The notes beneath the pieces were generated by a model that saw nothing but the letters and a program-made list of their open reading frames with translations, did no database searches and was not told the origin of the DNA. Positions 43,818 to 51,757 of a DNA stretch of 64,000 bases are shown one piece after another. The position numbers were made by a program, and so were the translations under genes. Source of the DNA: Pseudomonas sp. B20(2017) (lineage in GTDB: Bacteria > Pseudomonadota > Gammaproteobacteria > Pseudomonadales > Pseudomonadaceae); the NCBI RefSeq assembly GCF_002113125.1, contig NZ_NEJP01000021.1, positions 1 through 64,000 on the forward strand. Reading direction: 5' to 3'. Numbering within the stretch: the stretch's first letter is position 1; every line of letters starts with the position of its first letter.

Positions 43818-43940
43818 TGATTGTGCCCACGCTCTGCGTGGGCACACATTCTGTGACGCTCTGCGTCACGCTGTCGATGATGCGACGCAGAGCGTCGGGG
43901 GCTGCATTCCCACGCAGACGGTTCGACGTGGGAACGATCA
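43818..43940. repeat. family-B multi-hairpin repeat, copy 3
   Basis: A 123-bp diverged copy with hairpins GTGCCCACGC/GCGTGGGCAC, GTGACGC/GCGTCAC and CGACGC/GCGTCG, then TTCCCACGC with a spacer before GTGGGAACGATCA. It fills the gap between the iron-binding protein gene and the permease gene. Confidence 0.88.
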
Positions 43941-43960
43941 ACGTTGTTGTATGTAAAAAC

Positions 43961-44965
43961 TCAGTTCCAACCCGCCCGATCCATCATCCGGATCGCTTCA
44001 GCCTGACGCTTGCCCGCCACTTCAACCGGCAGCGTATCTGCCACGAACTGGCCCCACGCCGCCACTTCTTCAGAAGGCTTCACCGCCGGATTCGCTGGGA
44101 ACTCCTGGTTCACATCGGCAAAGATCTTCTGCGCCTCAGGCGTGGTCATCCACTCCACCAGCGCCTTGGCCGCCTCCGGGTGCGGTGCATGTTTGGTCAG
44201 GCCGATGCCCGACAGGTTGACGTGTACGCCGCGATCCGCCTGATTCGGCCAGAACAGTTTCACCGGCAGATCCGGCTTCTGCTTGTGCAGGCGGCCGTAG
44301 TAGTAGGTGTTGACGATGCCGACGTCGCACTGGCCGGCGTTGATCGCTTCGAGCACCGCGACGTCGTCGGAGAACACGTCGGTGGACAGGTTGTTGACCC
44401 AGCCCTTGAGGATCTTCTCGGTCTTCTCGGCACCGTGGACTTCGATCATGGTGGCGGTCAGCGACTGGTTGTAGACCTTCTTCGCCGTGCGCAGGCACAG
44501 GCGGCCTTCCCAGTTCTTGTCGGCCAGTGCTTCGTAGGTGGTCAGTTCGCCCGGTTTCACCCGTTCGGTGGAATAGGCGATGGTCCGCGCGCGCAGGCTC
44601 AGGCCGGTCCAGGCGTGGCTGGACGAGCGATATTGCAGGGGAATGTTGGCGTCGATGGTTTTCGAGGTGAACGGCTGGAGAATGCCCATCTGCTCAGCCT
44701 GCCAGAGGTTGCCGGCATCGACGGTCAGCAGCAGGTCGGCGGTAGCGTTCTCGCCTTCGGCCTTGATCCGCTGCATCAGCGGCGCTTCCTTGTCGGTAAT
44801 GAACTTGATCTTCACCCCGGTCTTGGCGGTGTAGGCATCGAACACCGGCTTGATCAGCTCATCGATGCGCGAGGAGTAGACCACCACCTCGTCGGCGGCC
44901 TGGGCGGCAGTGCTGCCGATCAGGGTCAGGGCCAGTGCGGTCAGAACACGCTTGGATGCCAACAT
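43961..44965 (-). CDS. iron(III)-binding periplasmic protein (FbpA/HitA-like)
   Basis: A 334-residue binding protein with a signal peptide ending AQA near residue 23, then ADEVVVYSSRIDELIKPVFDAY. The VNTYYYGRLHK segment gives the paired tyrosines that bind ferric iron in the FbpA family. LFWPNQADRGVHVNLSGIGLTKHAPHPEAAKALVEWM is also typical. It works with the permease downstream; the ATPase must be elsewhere. Start ATG 44965. A possible Fur-like AATGATAA word lies upstream at 44999-45006. Confidence 0.88.
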   Translation of the reverse strand: MLASKRVLTALALTLIGSTAAQAADEVVVYSSRIDELIKPVFDAYTAKTGVKIKFITDKEAPLMQRIKAEGENATADLLLTVDAGNLWQAEQMGILQPFTSKTIDANIPLQYRSSSHAWTGLSLRARTIAYSTERVKPGELTTYEALADKNWEGRLCLRTAKKVYNQSLTATMIEVHGAEKTEKILKGWVNNLSTDVFSDDVAVLEAINAGQCDVGIVNTYYYGRLHKQKPDLPVKLFWPNQADRGVHVNLSGIGLTKHAPHPEAAKALVEWMTTPEAQKIFADVNQEFPANPAVKPSEEVAAWGQFVADTLPVEVAGKRQAEAIRMMDRAGWN

Positions 44966-44996
44966 GGGAGCGGTCTCTCGGTCGGGAAAAGTGGCC

Positions 44997-45018
44997 CAAA
45001 TGATAAGGACTCACATTT
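44997..45018. promoter_or_regulatory. weak candidate Fur box upstream of iron-binding protein gene
   Basis: CAAATGATAAGGACTCACATTTG contains AATGATAA, the left core of the Fur consensus, and ends in a partial inverted match (CAAATG..CATTTG). It lies about 35 bp before the start of an iron-transport gene. This is a visual match only. Confidence 0.3.
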
Positions 45019-45096
45019 GCGAGCTCAATCGAACACTTTCCCAAGGAGTTACCAGATGTTGCACAGCCCGAAACCTCTGGCGACTGAACTTTCGCC

Positions 45097-45187
45097 TTCG
45101 CGGGCAAGCCCGCTCCCACAGTGGTCAGTGTGAAATTCAAATTTGAGTACACCCTGGAACCCTGTGGGAGCGGGCTTGCCCGCGAAA
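45097..45187. repeat. REP doublet, family A copy 8 (GCGGGCAAGCCCGC variant)
   Basis: TTCGCGGGCAAGCCCGCTCCCACAG and CTGTGGGAGCGGGCTTGCCCGCGAA inverted, 40 bp apart. Here the stem is GCGGGC/GCCCGC instead of GCGAGC/GCTCGC in both units, another paired change. It lies between the ubiI end and the iron-binding protein gene. Confidence 0.9.
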
Positions 45188-45210
45188 GGGCCGTCAGTCC
45201 CAACGGAGAA

Positions 45211-46434
45211 TTAAGGTTTAGCCAGGACGGGAAGGTCCCCGGTCAGCCCCAATGCTTCGCGCACGAACAGCGCCTTGGCCTCGGGCATCTGCTCAACGAT
45301 TTTCAGTCCGGTATTACGCAACCAGCGCAGCGGCAGCGGATCGGCCTGGAACAACCGCTCGAAACCTTCCATCGCGGCCATCAGCGCCAGATTGTGCGGC
45401 ATGCGCCGGCGCTCGTAGCGGCTCAGGACTTTCACGTCCGCCAGGCGTTCGCCGCGTTCGTTGGCCTGCAACAAGACTTCGGCCAGCACCGCGGCGTCAA
45501 GGAAGCCGAGATTCACGCCCTGCCCCGCCAACGGGTGAATGGTGTGCGCGGCATCGCCGATCAACGCCAGGCCTTCGGCCACGTAGCGTTTGGCATGACG
45601 TTGACGCAGCGGCACGCACAGGCGCGGGTCGGCACTGATGACGTCGCCGAGGCAACCTTCGAACGCGCGCTCCAGCTCACGGCAGAAGTCCGCCTCATCC
45701 AGCGCCATCAGCCGTTCTGCTTCGCTTGGCGTGGTCGACCAGACGATCGAGCACCAATCCTGCTGACCGTCACGCTCAAGCGGCAGAAACGCCAGCGGCC
45801 CGTGATCGGTGAAACGCTGCCACGCGGTCATCCGGTGCGGTTTGCTGCTGCGCACGCTGGTGACGATGGCGTGATGCAGGTAATCCCACTCGCGGGTGGC
45901 GACGCCGGTCAGACGGCGCACGGCGGAATTGGCCCCGTCCGCCGCAATCACCAGCGGTGCGCGCAAAGTGCGGCCGTCGGCCAGGGTCAGCAGCCAGTCG
46001 TCACCGGAACGGCGCATCTGCTCCAGTCGCGCGTTGGCCAGCAGGCCCATATCGCAATCGTGCAGACGGTCGAGCAAGGCGTCCTGGACCACTCGGTTTT
46101 CGACGATATGGCCGAGCACATCGGCATGCACGCTGCTGGCCGAGAAGTGGATCTGGCCGGTGCCGCTGCCGTCCCAGACATGCATGTCGGTGTAAGGGCT
46201 GCTGCGTCGGTTGACGATGCCGTCCCACACGCCGAGGCGATCGAGGATCCGCTGGCTTGCTGCCGACAACGCACTGACTCGCGGCTCGAACGGCGCATCG
46301 CCATTGAAGGGTTTGACGCTCAACGGGCTGCCGTCGAGCAACAGCACTTCCAGCCCGCTGCCCTGCAACGCCAGCGCCAGGGCACTGCCGACCATTCCGG
46401 CTCCGACAATCAGCACATCCGCGCGCATTTCCAT
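45211..46434 (-). CDS. ubiI: FAD-dependent ubiquinone-biosynthesis hydroxylase (UbiI/VisC-like)
   Basis: A 407-residue UbiH-family flavoprotein monooxygenase. The FAD fold begins DVLIVGAGMVGSALALAL, PLVIAADGANSAVRRL is the second motif and LIGDAAHTIHPLAGQGVNLGF the third. It is likely the C5-hydroxylase of ubiquinone synthesis. UbiH-family members are hard to separate by sequence alone, but this position in the ubiH-pepP cluster matches the Pseudomonas gene called ubiI. It is four bases after the DUF4442 gene and the last gene of the run pepP-ubiH-DUF4442-ubiI. Confidence 0.85.
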   Translation of the reverse strand: MEMRADVLIVGAGMVGSALALALQGSGLEVLLLDGSPLSVKPFNGDAPFEPRVSALSAASQRILDRLGVWDGIVNRRSSPYTDMHVWDGSGTGQIHFSASSVHADVLGHIVENRVVQDALLDRLHDCDMGLLANARLEQMRRSGDDWLLTLADGRTLRAPLVIAADGANSAVRRLTGVATREWDYLHHAIVTSVRSSKPHRMTAWQRFTDHGPLAFLPLERDGQQDWCSIVWSTTPSEAERLMALDEADFCRELERAFEGCLGDVISADPRLCVPLRQRHAKRYVAEGLALIGDAAHTIHPLAGQGVNLGFLDAAVLAEVLLQANERGERLADVKVLSRYERRRMPHNLALMAAMEGFERLFQADPLPLRWLRNTGLKIVEQMPEAKALFVREALGLTGDLPVLAKP

Positions 46435-46437
46435 GCT

Positions 46438-46923
46438 TTAAGCCTGTCTCGCTGGCGGCTTGAGCCGCACGTAAAGGGTTTTACCGACCCGCGCCACCAG
46501 GTTGCCGGCGCCGTCATGAATGTCGACCTGCAACTGCGGCAGGTATTTCTCGCCACTGGCGGTCTGTCGACGGATCTCGTCGAGCAGGGTGTCGTCGATG
46601 TTGAACCGGGCGAACACCGGGCCTTTGCCCGGCGAGATGAAATCAATGTCGGCGGCCTTGTCCCAGACGATGTACCGCGAGCCGAGGTTTTCCATGAGCA
46701 TCAACATGAAGAACGGATCGACCATCGAATACAGACTGCCGCCGAACTGGGTACCGACGTAATTGCGGTTGTACCAGCCCAGGCCCATCGAGACCTGGAT
46801 GTCACGAAAGTCATCGCTGATGTGCTTCACGCGGACACCGGCGCCGAAATACGGCGGGTAGAACGTCATGATCCAGCGCATCAGCCGCGCCTTGCCAAAC
46901 TGCTTGATCAGCCACTCACGCAT
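46438..46923 (-). CDS. DUF4442 (hotdog-fold, thioesterase-like) protein
   Basis: A 161-residue protein with the DUF4442 pattern: ARLMRWIMTFYPPYFGAGVRVKHISDDFRDIQVSM, YNRNYVGTQFGGSLYSMVDPFFMLML and WDKAADIDFISPGKGPVFA. The family has a hotdog fold related to acyl-CoA thioesterases, but a substrate is unknown. Start ATG 46923 overlaps the ubiH stop by eight bases, and its end is three bases from ubiI. It is thus embedded between two ubiquinone hydroxylase genes and probably co-translated with them. Confidence 0.85.
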   Translation of the reverse strand: MREWLIKQFGKARLMRWIMTFYPPYFGAGVRVKHISDDFRDIQVSMGLGWYNRNYVGTQFGGSLYSMVDPFFMLMLMENLGSRYIVWDKAADIDFISPGKGPVFARFNIDDTLLDEIRRQTASGEKYLPQLQVDIHDGAGNLVARVGKTLYVRLKPPARQA

Positions 46924-48103
46924 CCGGCCGCGTCCCCAGCCCCATGGCCTGGCGGGCGAACCAGCGCTTGGCCGGCGGCAGCAGATCGAGGCCGAGCAGG
47001 CCGATGTTGCGCCCCAGCGACACCAGCGGCTGAGTGCTGCCGAACAGGCGCGTGACCTGATCGGAGAAGCCGACGGTGAGGTCCTGATCGAGACGCTGAC
47101 GCTCGCGATAGGCCTGCAACGTAGCGAAATCCCCCAGCGGTTTGTCGCTGGCCAGCAACGCGGCGGCCAACGCATCGGCATCGCGCAGGGACAGGTTGAA
47201 ACCCTGCCCGGCAATCGGGTGCAGACTGTGGGCGGCGTTGCCGAGCACGGCCAGATGCGAACGCACCTGCTCTTCGGCCTCTACTAGCGACAGCGGGTAC
47301 AGATGCCGCGCGCCAACCTGTTTCAGAGTACCGAGACGGTAGCCGAACACGCCTTGCAGCTCGCTGAGGAAATCACGCTCGCTCAGGTCGGCCAGCCGTT
47401 GCGCGTCCATGCCCAGACGGGTCCAGACCAGCGCGCAGCGGTTTTCCGGCAGCGGCAGCAACGCCATCGGGCCTTCATCGGTGAAGCGCTCGAAGGCCAT
47501 GCCGTTGTGTGCTTCGCTCGGAGTGATGTTGGCGATCAGCGCGCTCTGGTTGTACGGGCGCTTGCGCACGTTGATGCCCAGTTGCTCGCGCAGACCGGAA
47601 CGGCCGCCATCGGCGAGCACCGCCAGATCGCACTCGACTGTGGTTTCGTCGTTGAGGGTCAGGCGATAGCCGTCAGGCAGCGGCTCCATGCGGGAGACCT
47701 CCGCCGGGCAGCGCCAACTGATCACCTCTTTATCGAGGTGCTGCCACAGGCACTGGCCGAGCCAGGCGTTTTCCACTACATAACCGAGCGCCGGGACGCC
47801 CTCTTCCATCGCCGAAAGGCGGGCGGTGGAAAAACGTCCACGGTCGGACACGTGAATCTGCTTGATTGGCTCGGCGCGGCGGGAGATTTCCTGCCACACG
47901 CCCAGCCGCTGATAAATCTGCCGCGAACCGAAAGACAGCGCCGAGGAACGCGCGTCGTAGCTCGGTTGCCAGGTGTCACCGGGGGCGAACGGTTCGATCA
48001 GCACGATCTTCCAGCCCCGGGCCTTGGCCCCGGCCTGCAAGGCCAACGCCAGACTGGCGCCGACCAGACCGCCACCGATGATTGCCAGATTGACCCGACT
48101 CAT
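46916..48103 (-). CDS. ubiH: 2-octaprenyl-6-methoxyphenyl hydroxylase
   Basis: A 395-residue FAD monooxygenase of ubiquinone synthesis (C1 hydroxylation). It has NLAIIGGGLVGASLALAL, DLAVLADGGRSGLREQLG and VLGNAAHSLHPIAGQGFNLSLRDADALA. Start ATG 48103 overlaps the pepP stop as ATGA, and its end overlaps the DUF4442 gene. The order pepP-ubiH-(DUF4442)-ubiI is the classic gamma-proteobacterial arrangement with one insertion. Confidence 0.92.
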   Translation of the reverse strand: MSRVNLAIIGGGLVGASLALALQAGAKARGWKIVLIEPFAPGDTWQPSYDARSSALSFGSRQIYQRLGVWQEISRRAEPIKQIHVSDRGRFSTARLSAMEEGVPALGYVVENAWLGQCLWQHLDKEVISWRCPAEVSRMEPLPDGYRLTLNDETTVECDLAVLADGGRSGLREQLGINVRKRPYNQSALIANITPSEAHNGMAFERFTDEGPMALLPLPENRCALVWTRLGMDAQRLADLSERDFLSELQGVFGYRLGTLKQVGARHLYPLSLVEAEEQVRSHLAVLGNAAHSLHPIAGQGFNLSLRDADALAAALLASDKPLGDFATLQAYRERQRLDQDLTVGFSDQVTRLFGSTQPLVSLGRNIGLLGLDLLPPAKRWFARQAMGLGTRPDA

Positions 48104-49434
48104 GCCGCGCAGGTCCGTGCTTGCGCCATCAGGGCTTCGATCTCGGCGACGGTTTTCGGCACGCCGCCGGTCAGGATTTCACAACCGCTCTTGGTCACTA
48201 CCACGTCATCCTCGATGCGCACGCCAATGCCGCGCCATTTTTTCGCTACGTTCTGATTGTCCGGGGCGATGTAGATGCCCGGCTCCACGGTCAGCGCCAT
48301 GCCGACTTCCAGCACCCGCCATTCGCCGCCGACCTTGTACTCGCCGACGTCATGCACATCCATCCCGAGCCAGTGGCCGGCGCGGTGCATGTAAAACGCC
48401 TTGTAGGCCTCGGAGGCGATCAACTCGTCGACTTCGCCCTGCAACAGCCCCAGCTTCACCAGCCCGGTGGTGATCACCCGAACCGTGGCTTCGTGCGCCT
48501 GGTTCCAATGCTTGTTCGGAGCGATTTCGGCGAATGCCGCTTCCTGCGAAGCCAGCACCAGTTCGTAGATCGCTTTCTGTTCAGCGGAAAACTTGCCGTT
48601 GACCGGCCAGGTGCGGGTGATGTCGCTGGCGTAGCAGTCGATCTCGCATCCGGCGTCGATCAGCACCAGATCGCCGTCCTTGAGCAGCGCGTCATTCTGC
48701 TGGTAATGCAGGATGCAGCTGTTGCGCCCGGCAGCGACGATCGAGCCGTAGGCCGGCATTTTCGCCCCGCCCTTGCGGAACTCGTAATCGAGTTCGGCTT
48801 CGAGGCTGTACTCGTACAGCCCGGCGCGGCTGGCCTGCATTGCCCGGATGTGAGCCTGGGCGGAAATCCGCGCCGCTTCGCGCATCACCTTAACTTCTGA
48901 CGCCGATTTATACAGGCGCATGTCGTGCAGCAGGTGATCCAGGGCAACGAATTCGTTCGGCGGCTGGGCACCGAGGTGCGCCTTGGAGCGGATCACGTTG
49001 ATCCAGTCCATCAGGTGGCGGTCGAATTCCGGGTTGCTGCCCATCGCCGAATACACCCGGTCGCGGCCTTCGATCAGGCCCGGCAGGATGTCGTCGATGT
49101 CAGTGATGGGGAAGGCGTCGTCGGCGCCGAAATCGCGGATCGCGCCTTCCTGGCCGGCACGCAGGCCGTCCCAGAGTTCGCGTTCGGCATTGCGCTCACG
49201 GCAGAACAGCACGTATTCGCCATGTTCGCGACCGGGCATCAGGACGATGACCGCCTGTGGCTCGGGAAAACCGCTGAGGTACTGGAAGTCGCTGTCCTGG
49301 CGATAGACATGCTCGACGTCGCGGTTGCGAATGGCGACCGCGGCGGCAGGCAGGATCGCGATGCTGTTGGGTTCCATCTGCGCCATCAGCGCCTTGCGGC
49401 GCCGGGCGTATTCCGCTTTCGGGATATGGATCAT
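48100..49434 (-). CDS. pepP: Xaa-Pro aminopeptidase P
   Basis: A 444-residue metallopeptidase of the pita-bread fold. Metal ligands are visible in LVLIDAGCEIDCYASDITRTWPV (two aspartates), HRAGHWLGMDVHD (histidine), VEPGIY and IRIEDDVVVT (glutamates). The N-terminal creatinase-like domain (PKAEYARRRKALMAQM) is complete. It removes N-terminal residues before proline. It is the first of four tightly packed minus-strand genes after ygfB, 27 bp apart from it. Confidence 0.94.
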   Translation of the reverse strand: MIHIPKAEYARRRKALMAQMEPNSIAILPAAAVAIRNRDVEHVYRQDSDFQYLSGFPEPQAVIVLMPGREHGEYVLFCRERNAERELWDGLRAGQEGAIRDFGADDAFPITDIDDILPGLIEGRDRVYSAMGSNPEFDRHLMDWINVIRSKAHLGAQPPNEFVALDHLLHDMRLYKSASEVKVMREAARISAQAHIRAMQASRAGLYEYSLEAELDYEFRKGGAKMPAYGSIVAAGRNSCILHYQQNDALLKDGDLVLIDAGCEIDCYASDITRTWPVNGKFSAEQKAIYELVLASQEAAFAEIAPNKHWNQAHEATVRVITTGLVKLGLLQGEVDELIASEAYKAFYMHRAGHWLGMDVHDVGEYKVGGEWRVLEVGMALTVEPGIYIAPDNQNVAKKWRGIGVRIEDDVVVTKSGCEILTGGVPKTVAEIEALMAQARTCAA

Positions 49435-49461
49435 GGGCAGATGGCTTTCCCTGGCACGCGA

Positions 49462-50022
49462 TCAGTGCAGCGACGGCTTGGCCGCTGGCGGCACGTCGGC
49501 CTTTTTGGTTTCGGAGAACAGCAGCAGCGGCGCTACACGCAGGTATTCCATGACTTCCATGTAATCGCTTTCGCCGTCTTCGGACTCTTCCAGGGCGTCT
49601 TGCACCTGGGAGATCGCTGCCAAATCTTGCAACACTTCAGTGGCTTCGGTGCTCAGCATGCTGCTGTCGCGGCAGTTCAGGCCGAAACCAGTGAGGAAGC
49701 CCTGGCACCATTCGCCCAGCGCAGCTGCGCGCTCGGCCAGTGGCGCGTCATCGTTCGGCAGCAGCAGAACCACGGTGATGTCGTCGCCGGTGAGTTCGCT
49801 TTTGACCATCTCTTGCAGGCCGATCAGCGCGGCGCGAACGTTGTCCTGCGGCTCGTTTTCGAGCAACTCGGCAGCATCGATCAGCCATTCCTCTGCGGTG
49901 AAGCCGGCACCGGCGCAGCTGCGGCCCAGCAACAGGCCGTGCAGTTCGGCAGGCGAAACGGAGTGACCGCTGGAATTGAGCAGGGTGGCAAAGCCTTGGT
50001 ACGGGGAATTCTGAATGGGCAT
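49462..50022 (-). CDS. YgfB/YecA (UPF0149) family protein
   Basis: A 186-residue UPF0149 protein. Family marks are SPAELHGLLLGRSCAGAGF, LPNDDAPLAERAAALGEWCQGFLTGFGL and MEYLRVAPLLLFSE. It is cytoplasmic. In P. aeruginosa a YgfB protein influences ampC and alpA-linked expression; a similar role here is inference. It is the first gene of the ygfB-pepP-ubiH-ubiI run and divergent from zapA genes. Start ATG 50022. Confidence 0.88.
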   Translation of the reverse strand: MPIQNSPYQGFATLLNSSGHSVSPAELHGLLLGRSCAGAGFTAEEWLIDAAELLENEPQDNVRAALIGLQEMVKSELTGDDITVVLLLPNDDAPLAERAAALGEWCQGFLTGFGLNCRDSSMLSTEATEVLQDLAAISQVQDALEESEDGESDYMEVMEYLRVAPLLLFSETKKADVPPAAKPSLH

Positions 50023-50147
50023 GGGCAGCTAGGCGCCAGACGGCGCTATGTCTAGAATGAAGGCCTTGTATCCTACATCGACAGACTCGCCAAGACCATT
50101 AAAGGCTGTCCCCCAGCCAAACCCATCAGACCGAATCAGTGGACACA

Positions 50148-50357
50148 ATGGAAGACACCGACCTGCAAGCGCTGATGGCCAGACTCGAACTGCTGATTAC
50201 CCGAGTCGAGCAACTAAAGAGTCAAAATGCACTCTTACTTGCTCAGGAAAAGACCTGGCGCGAGGAACGCGCGCACCTCATTGAAAAAAACGAAATCGCC
50301 CGGCGTAAGGTCGAATCGATGATTTCGCGCCTCAAGGCCCTGGAGCAAGACTCATGA
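50148..50357 (+). CDS. ZapB-like coiled-coil protein (TIGR02449 family)
   Basis: A 69-residue, almost entirely helical, highly charged protein with heptad-like leucines (LQALMARLELLITRVEQLKSQNALL). It is the small partner always found before zapA in Pseudomonas. It is probably a division-ring associated coiled coil, by analogy with ZapB; function is not proved. Start ATG 50148 is preferred over GTG 50139. Its stop overlaps the zapA start as ATGA (50354-50357). Confidence 0.85.
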   Translation: MEDTDLQALMARLELLITRVEQLKSQNALLLAQEKTWREERAHLIEKNEIARRKVESMISRLKALEQDS

Positions 50358-50671
50358 GTTCAAGCAATAGCGTTACCGTGCAGATCCTCGATAAAGAATA
50401 TTCGATCATCTGTCCCCAGGAAGAGCGCAGCAATCTGATCAGCGCCGCCCGCTACCTGGACGGCAAGATGCGCGAGATCCGCAGCAGCGGCAAAGTCATC
50501 GGCGCCGACCGCATCGCCGTGATGGCCGCGCTGAACATCACCCACGACCTCTTGCACAAAGAAGAGCGCCCGGACATCCAGGCCAGCGGTTCGACCCGTG
50601 AACAGGTGCGTGACTTGCTCGATCGTGTCGATCTGGTGCTGGCCGACGATCCGGACATCAGCAAGGGCTGA
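50354..50671 (+). CDS. zapA: cell division protein ZapA
   Basis: A 105-residue protein with VTVQILDKEYSIICPQEERSNLISAARYLDGKMREIRSSGKVIGADRIAVMAALNITHDLL, the ZapA domain, followed by a helical tail. ZapA bundles FtsZ filaments at the division site. It is translationally coupled to the upstream coiled-coil gene. It is followed by the 6S RNA gene, an arrangement conserved in gamma-proteobacteria. Confidence 0.93.
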   Translation: MSSSNSVTVQILDKEYSIICPQEERSNLISAARYLDGKMREIRSSGKVIGADRIAVMAALNITHDLLHKEERPDIQASGSTREQVRDLLDRVDLVLADDPDISKG

Positions 50672-50690
50672 TTCGCCAGGCCGCTTGAGT

Positions 50691-50696
50691 TATACT
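50691..50696 (+). promoter_or_regulatory. -10 element of the 6S RNA promoter
   Basis: TATACT lies 6 bp before the predicted 6S RNA start and 20 bp after the zapA stop. No strong -35 hexamer is apparent at 16-18 bp spacing (CCAGGCCG region), so the exact start should be treated as approximate. Confidence 0.5.
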
Positions 50697-50701
50697 CGCC
50701 G

Positions 50702-50882
50702 CACTCCCTGGGGTGCTTGCCAGTTGACGATGTCCCTGAGCCGATTTGCACTACCCTGGGGGTTGCACGTTGGGCTGGTGTGCATGTCCGCCAGACGGAA
50801 AGCCTTAAAGCCTACTGCATCCTCCACCTTGAACTCTCGGGTTCAAGGGCTAAGTCGACAGCGGCTCATCCGGGGAGCCTGA
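50702..50882 (+). ncRNA. ssrS: 6S RNA
   Basis: An RNA of about 181 nt lying between zapA and the 5-formyl-THF cyclo-ligase gene, the conserved ssrS position. The ends pair (CACTCCCTGGGG with CCGGGGAGCC). Conserved Pseudomonas 6S words are present: GATGTCCCTGAGCCGAT, TGCATGTCCGCC..ACGGAAAGCCTTAA and a CTTGAACTCTCGGGTTCAAGG hairpin. 6S RNA mimics an open promoter and sequesters sigma-70 RNA polymerase in stationary phase. Ends are estimated to within a few bases. Confidence 0.92.
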
Positions 50883-50886
50883 TTCG

Positions 50887-50922
50887 AATCCGATGCCGGT
50901 GCATGCCGGCATCGGATTTTTT
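50887..50922 (+). terminator. intrinsic terminator after 6S RNA
   Basis: A 13-bp stem AATCCGATGCCGG/CCGGCATCGGATT with loop TGCATG is followed by T residues, directly after the 6S RNA and before the cyclo-ligase gene. Confidence 0.85.
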
Positions 50923-50960
50923 ATGCGTACGTTTTCGTCCCACCCTGCCGAAGCCGAACC

Positions 50961-51566
50961 ATGACCGAACCCGCGTTGCTGCCCCGTCCCCAACTGCGCC
51001 GCCTGCTGCGCAAGGCCCGCCGCTCGCTGACGCGAAGCGAACAACGCCAGGCCGCCGAAGGCCTGTACAAGCAACTGGCACAAGACCCGCACTTTCGCCG
51101 GGCAAAACACATTTCCCTGTATCTGCCCACCGACGGTGAAATCGACCCGCGCCTGTTGCTGCGCGCCGCCCAGCGTCGGGGCAAGAAAACCTACCTGCCG
51201 GTGCTCAGTGCCTGGCCCCGGACCAAAATGGTCTTCCAGCAAATCCGCCCCGGCGAAAAACTCAAACCCAACCGTTTCCGCATCCTTGAGCCACGCGCCA
51301 ATCTGGCCCGTCAGCGCAAGGTCTGGGCACTGGATCTGGTGTTGTTGCCACTGGTGGGATTCGACGATGTCGGCGGGCGCCTGGGCATGGGCGGCGGATT
51401 CTACGACCGCAGCCTGGCGTATCTGGCCCGACGCCAGAACTGGCGCAAGCCGACGCTGCTGGGCCTGGCCCATGAATGTCAGAAGGTCGAACGTCTCGCG
51501 CAAGCGAGCTGGGATGTACCGTTGCAAGGAACGGTGACAGACAAGGCGTGGTATTTCGCGGGATAG
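50961..51566 (+). CDS. 5-formyltetrahydrofolate cyclo-ligase
   Basis: A 201-residue ATP-dependent enzyme (YgfA/MTHFS). RRLLRKARRSLTRSEQRQAAEG is the N-terminal motif, ISLYLPTDGEIDPRLLLRAAQRRGKKTYLPVL the central one and LPLVGFDDVGGRLGMGGGFYDRSLAYL the ATP/folate loop. It converts 5-formyl-THF to 5,10-methenyl-THF. It lies downstream of 6S RNA, as in E. coli, where the two are co-transcribed; here a terminator intervenes. Start ATG 50961. Confidence 0.93.
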   Translation: MTEPALLPRPQLRRLLRKARRSLTRSEQRQAAEGLYKQLAQDPHFRRAKHISLYLPTDGEIDPRLLLRAAQRRGKKTYLPVLSAWPRTKMVFQQIRPGEKLKPNRFRILEPRANLARQRKVWALDLVLLPLVGFDDVGGRLGMGGGFYDRSLAYLARRQNWRKPTLLGLAHECQKVERLAQASWDVPLQGTVTDKAWYFAG

Positions 51567-51601
51567 ACGCCGCGCGGATCAGCGGCGTCGAAAAGGCAGT
51601 T

Positions 51602-51757
51602 TCAGCGTTTGAAGGCTGTTGACTGTTGTACTTGTTGCGCCACTTCAATCGGTGCATCGGCCTTGTTGGCCCACAGACTTTGCGCATAACCGGTGGTCAC
51701 GACGCCCAGACCGAACAAAATTACCAAAGTCCACAGCAAATCCGGTTTGCGTTTCAT
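51602..51757 (-). CDS. small membrane protein, 51 residues
   Basis: A short gene reading MKRKPDLLWTLVILFGLGVV and continuing to TAFKR, with one hydrophobic segment at residues 7-24 and a short charged and glutamine-rich tail (IEVAQQVQQ). The ribosome site GAGGGG lies about six bases before ATG 51757. Positive residues precede the helix, so the tail is probably periplasmic (or the helix is a signal anchor; GYAQS could be a cleavage site). It is convergent with the cyclo-ligase gene (36 bp apart). Function is unknown. Confidence 0.7.
   Translation of the reverse strand: MKRKPDLLWTLVILFGLGVVTTGYAQSLWANKADAPIEVAQQVQQSTAFKR

Noticed and set aside
45121..47055. A 644-codon plus-strand open frame over ubiI and ubiH
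   Set aside because: It is a shadow of the minus-strand genes in high-GC DNA. Its translation is arginine, histidine and glutamine rich with no family motif, while the minus strand gives complete FAD hydroxylases.
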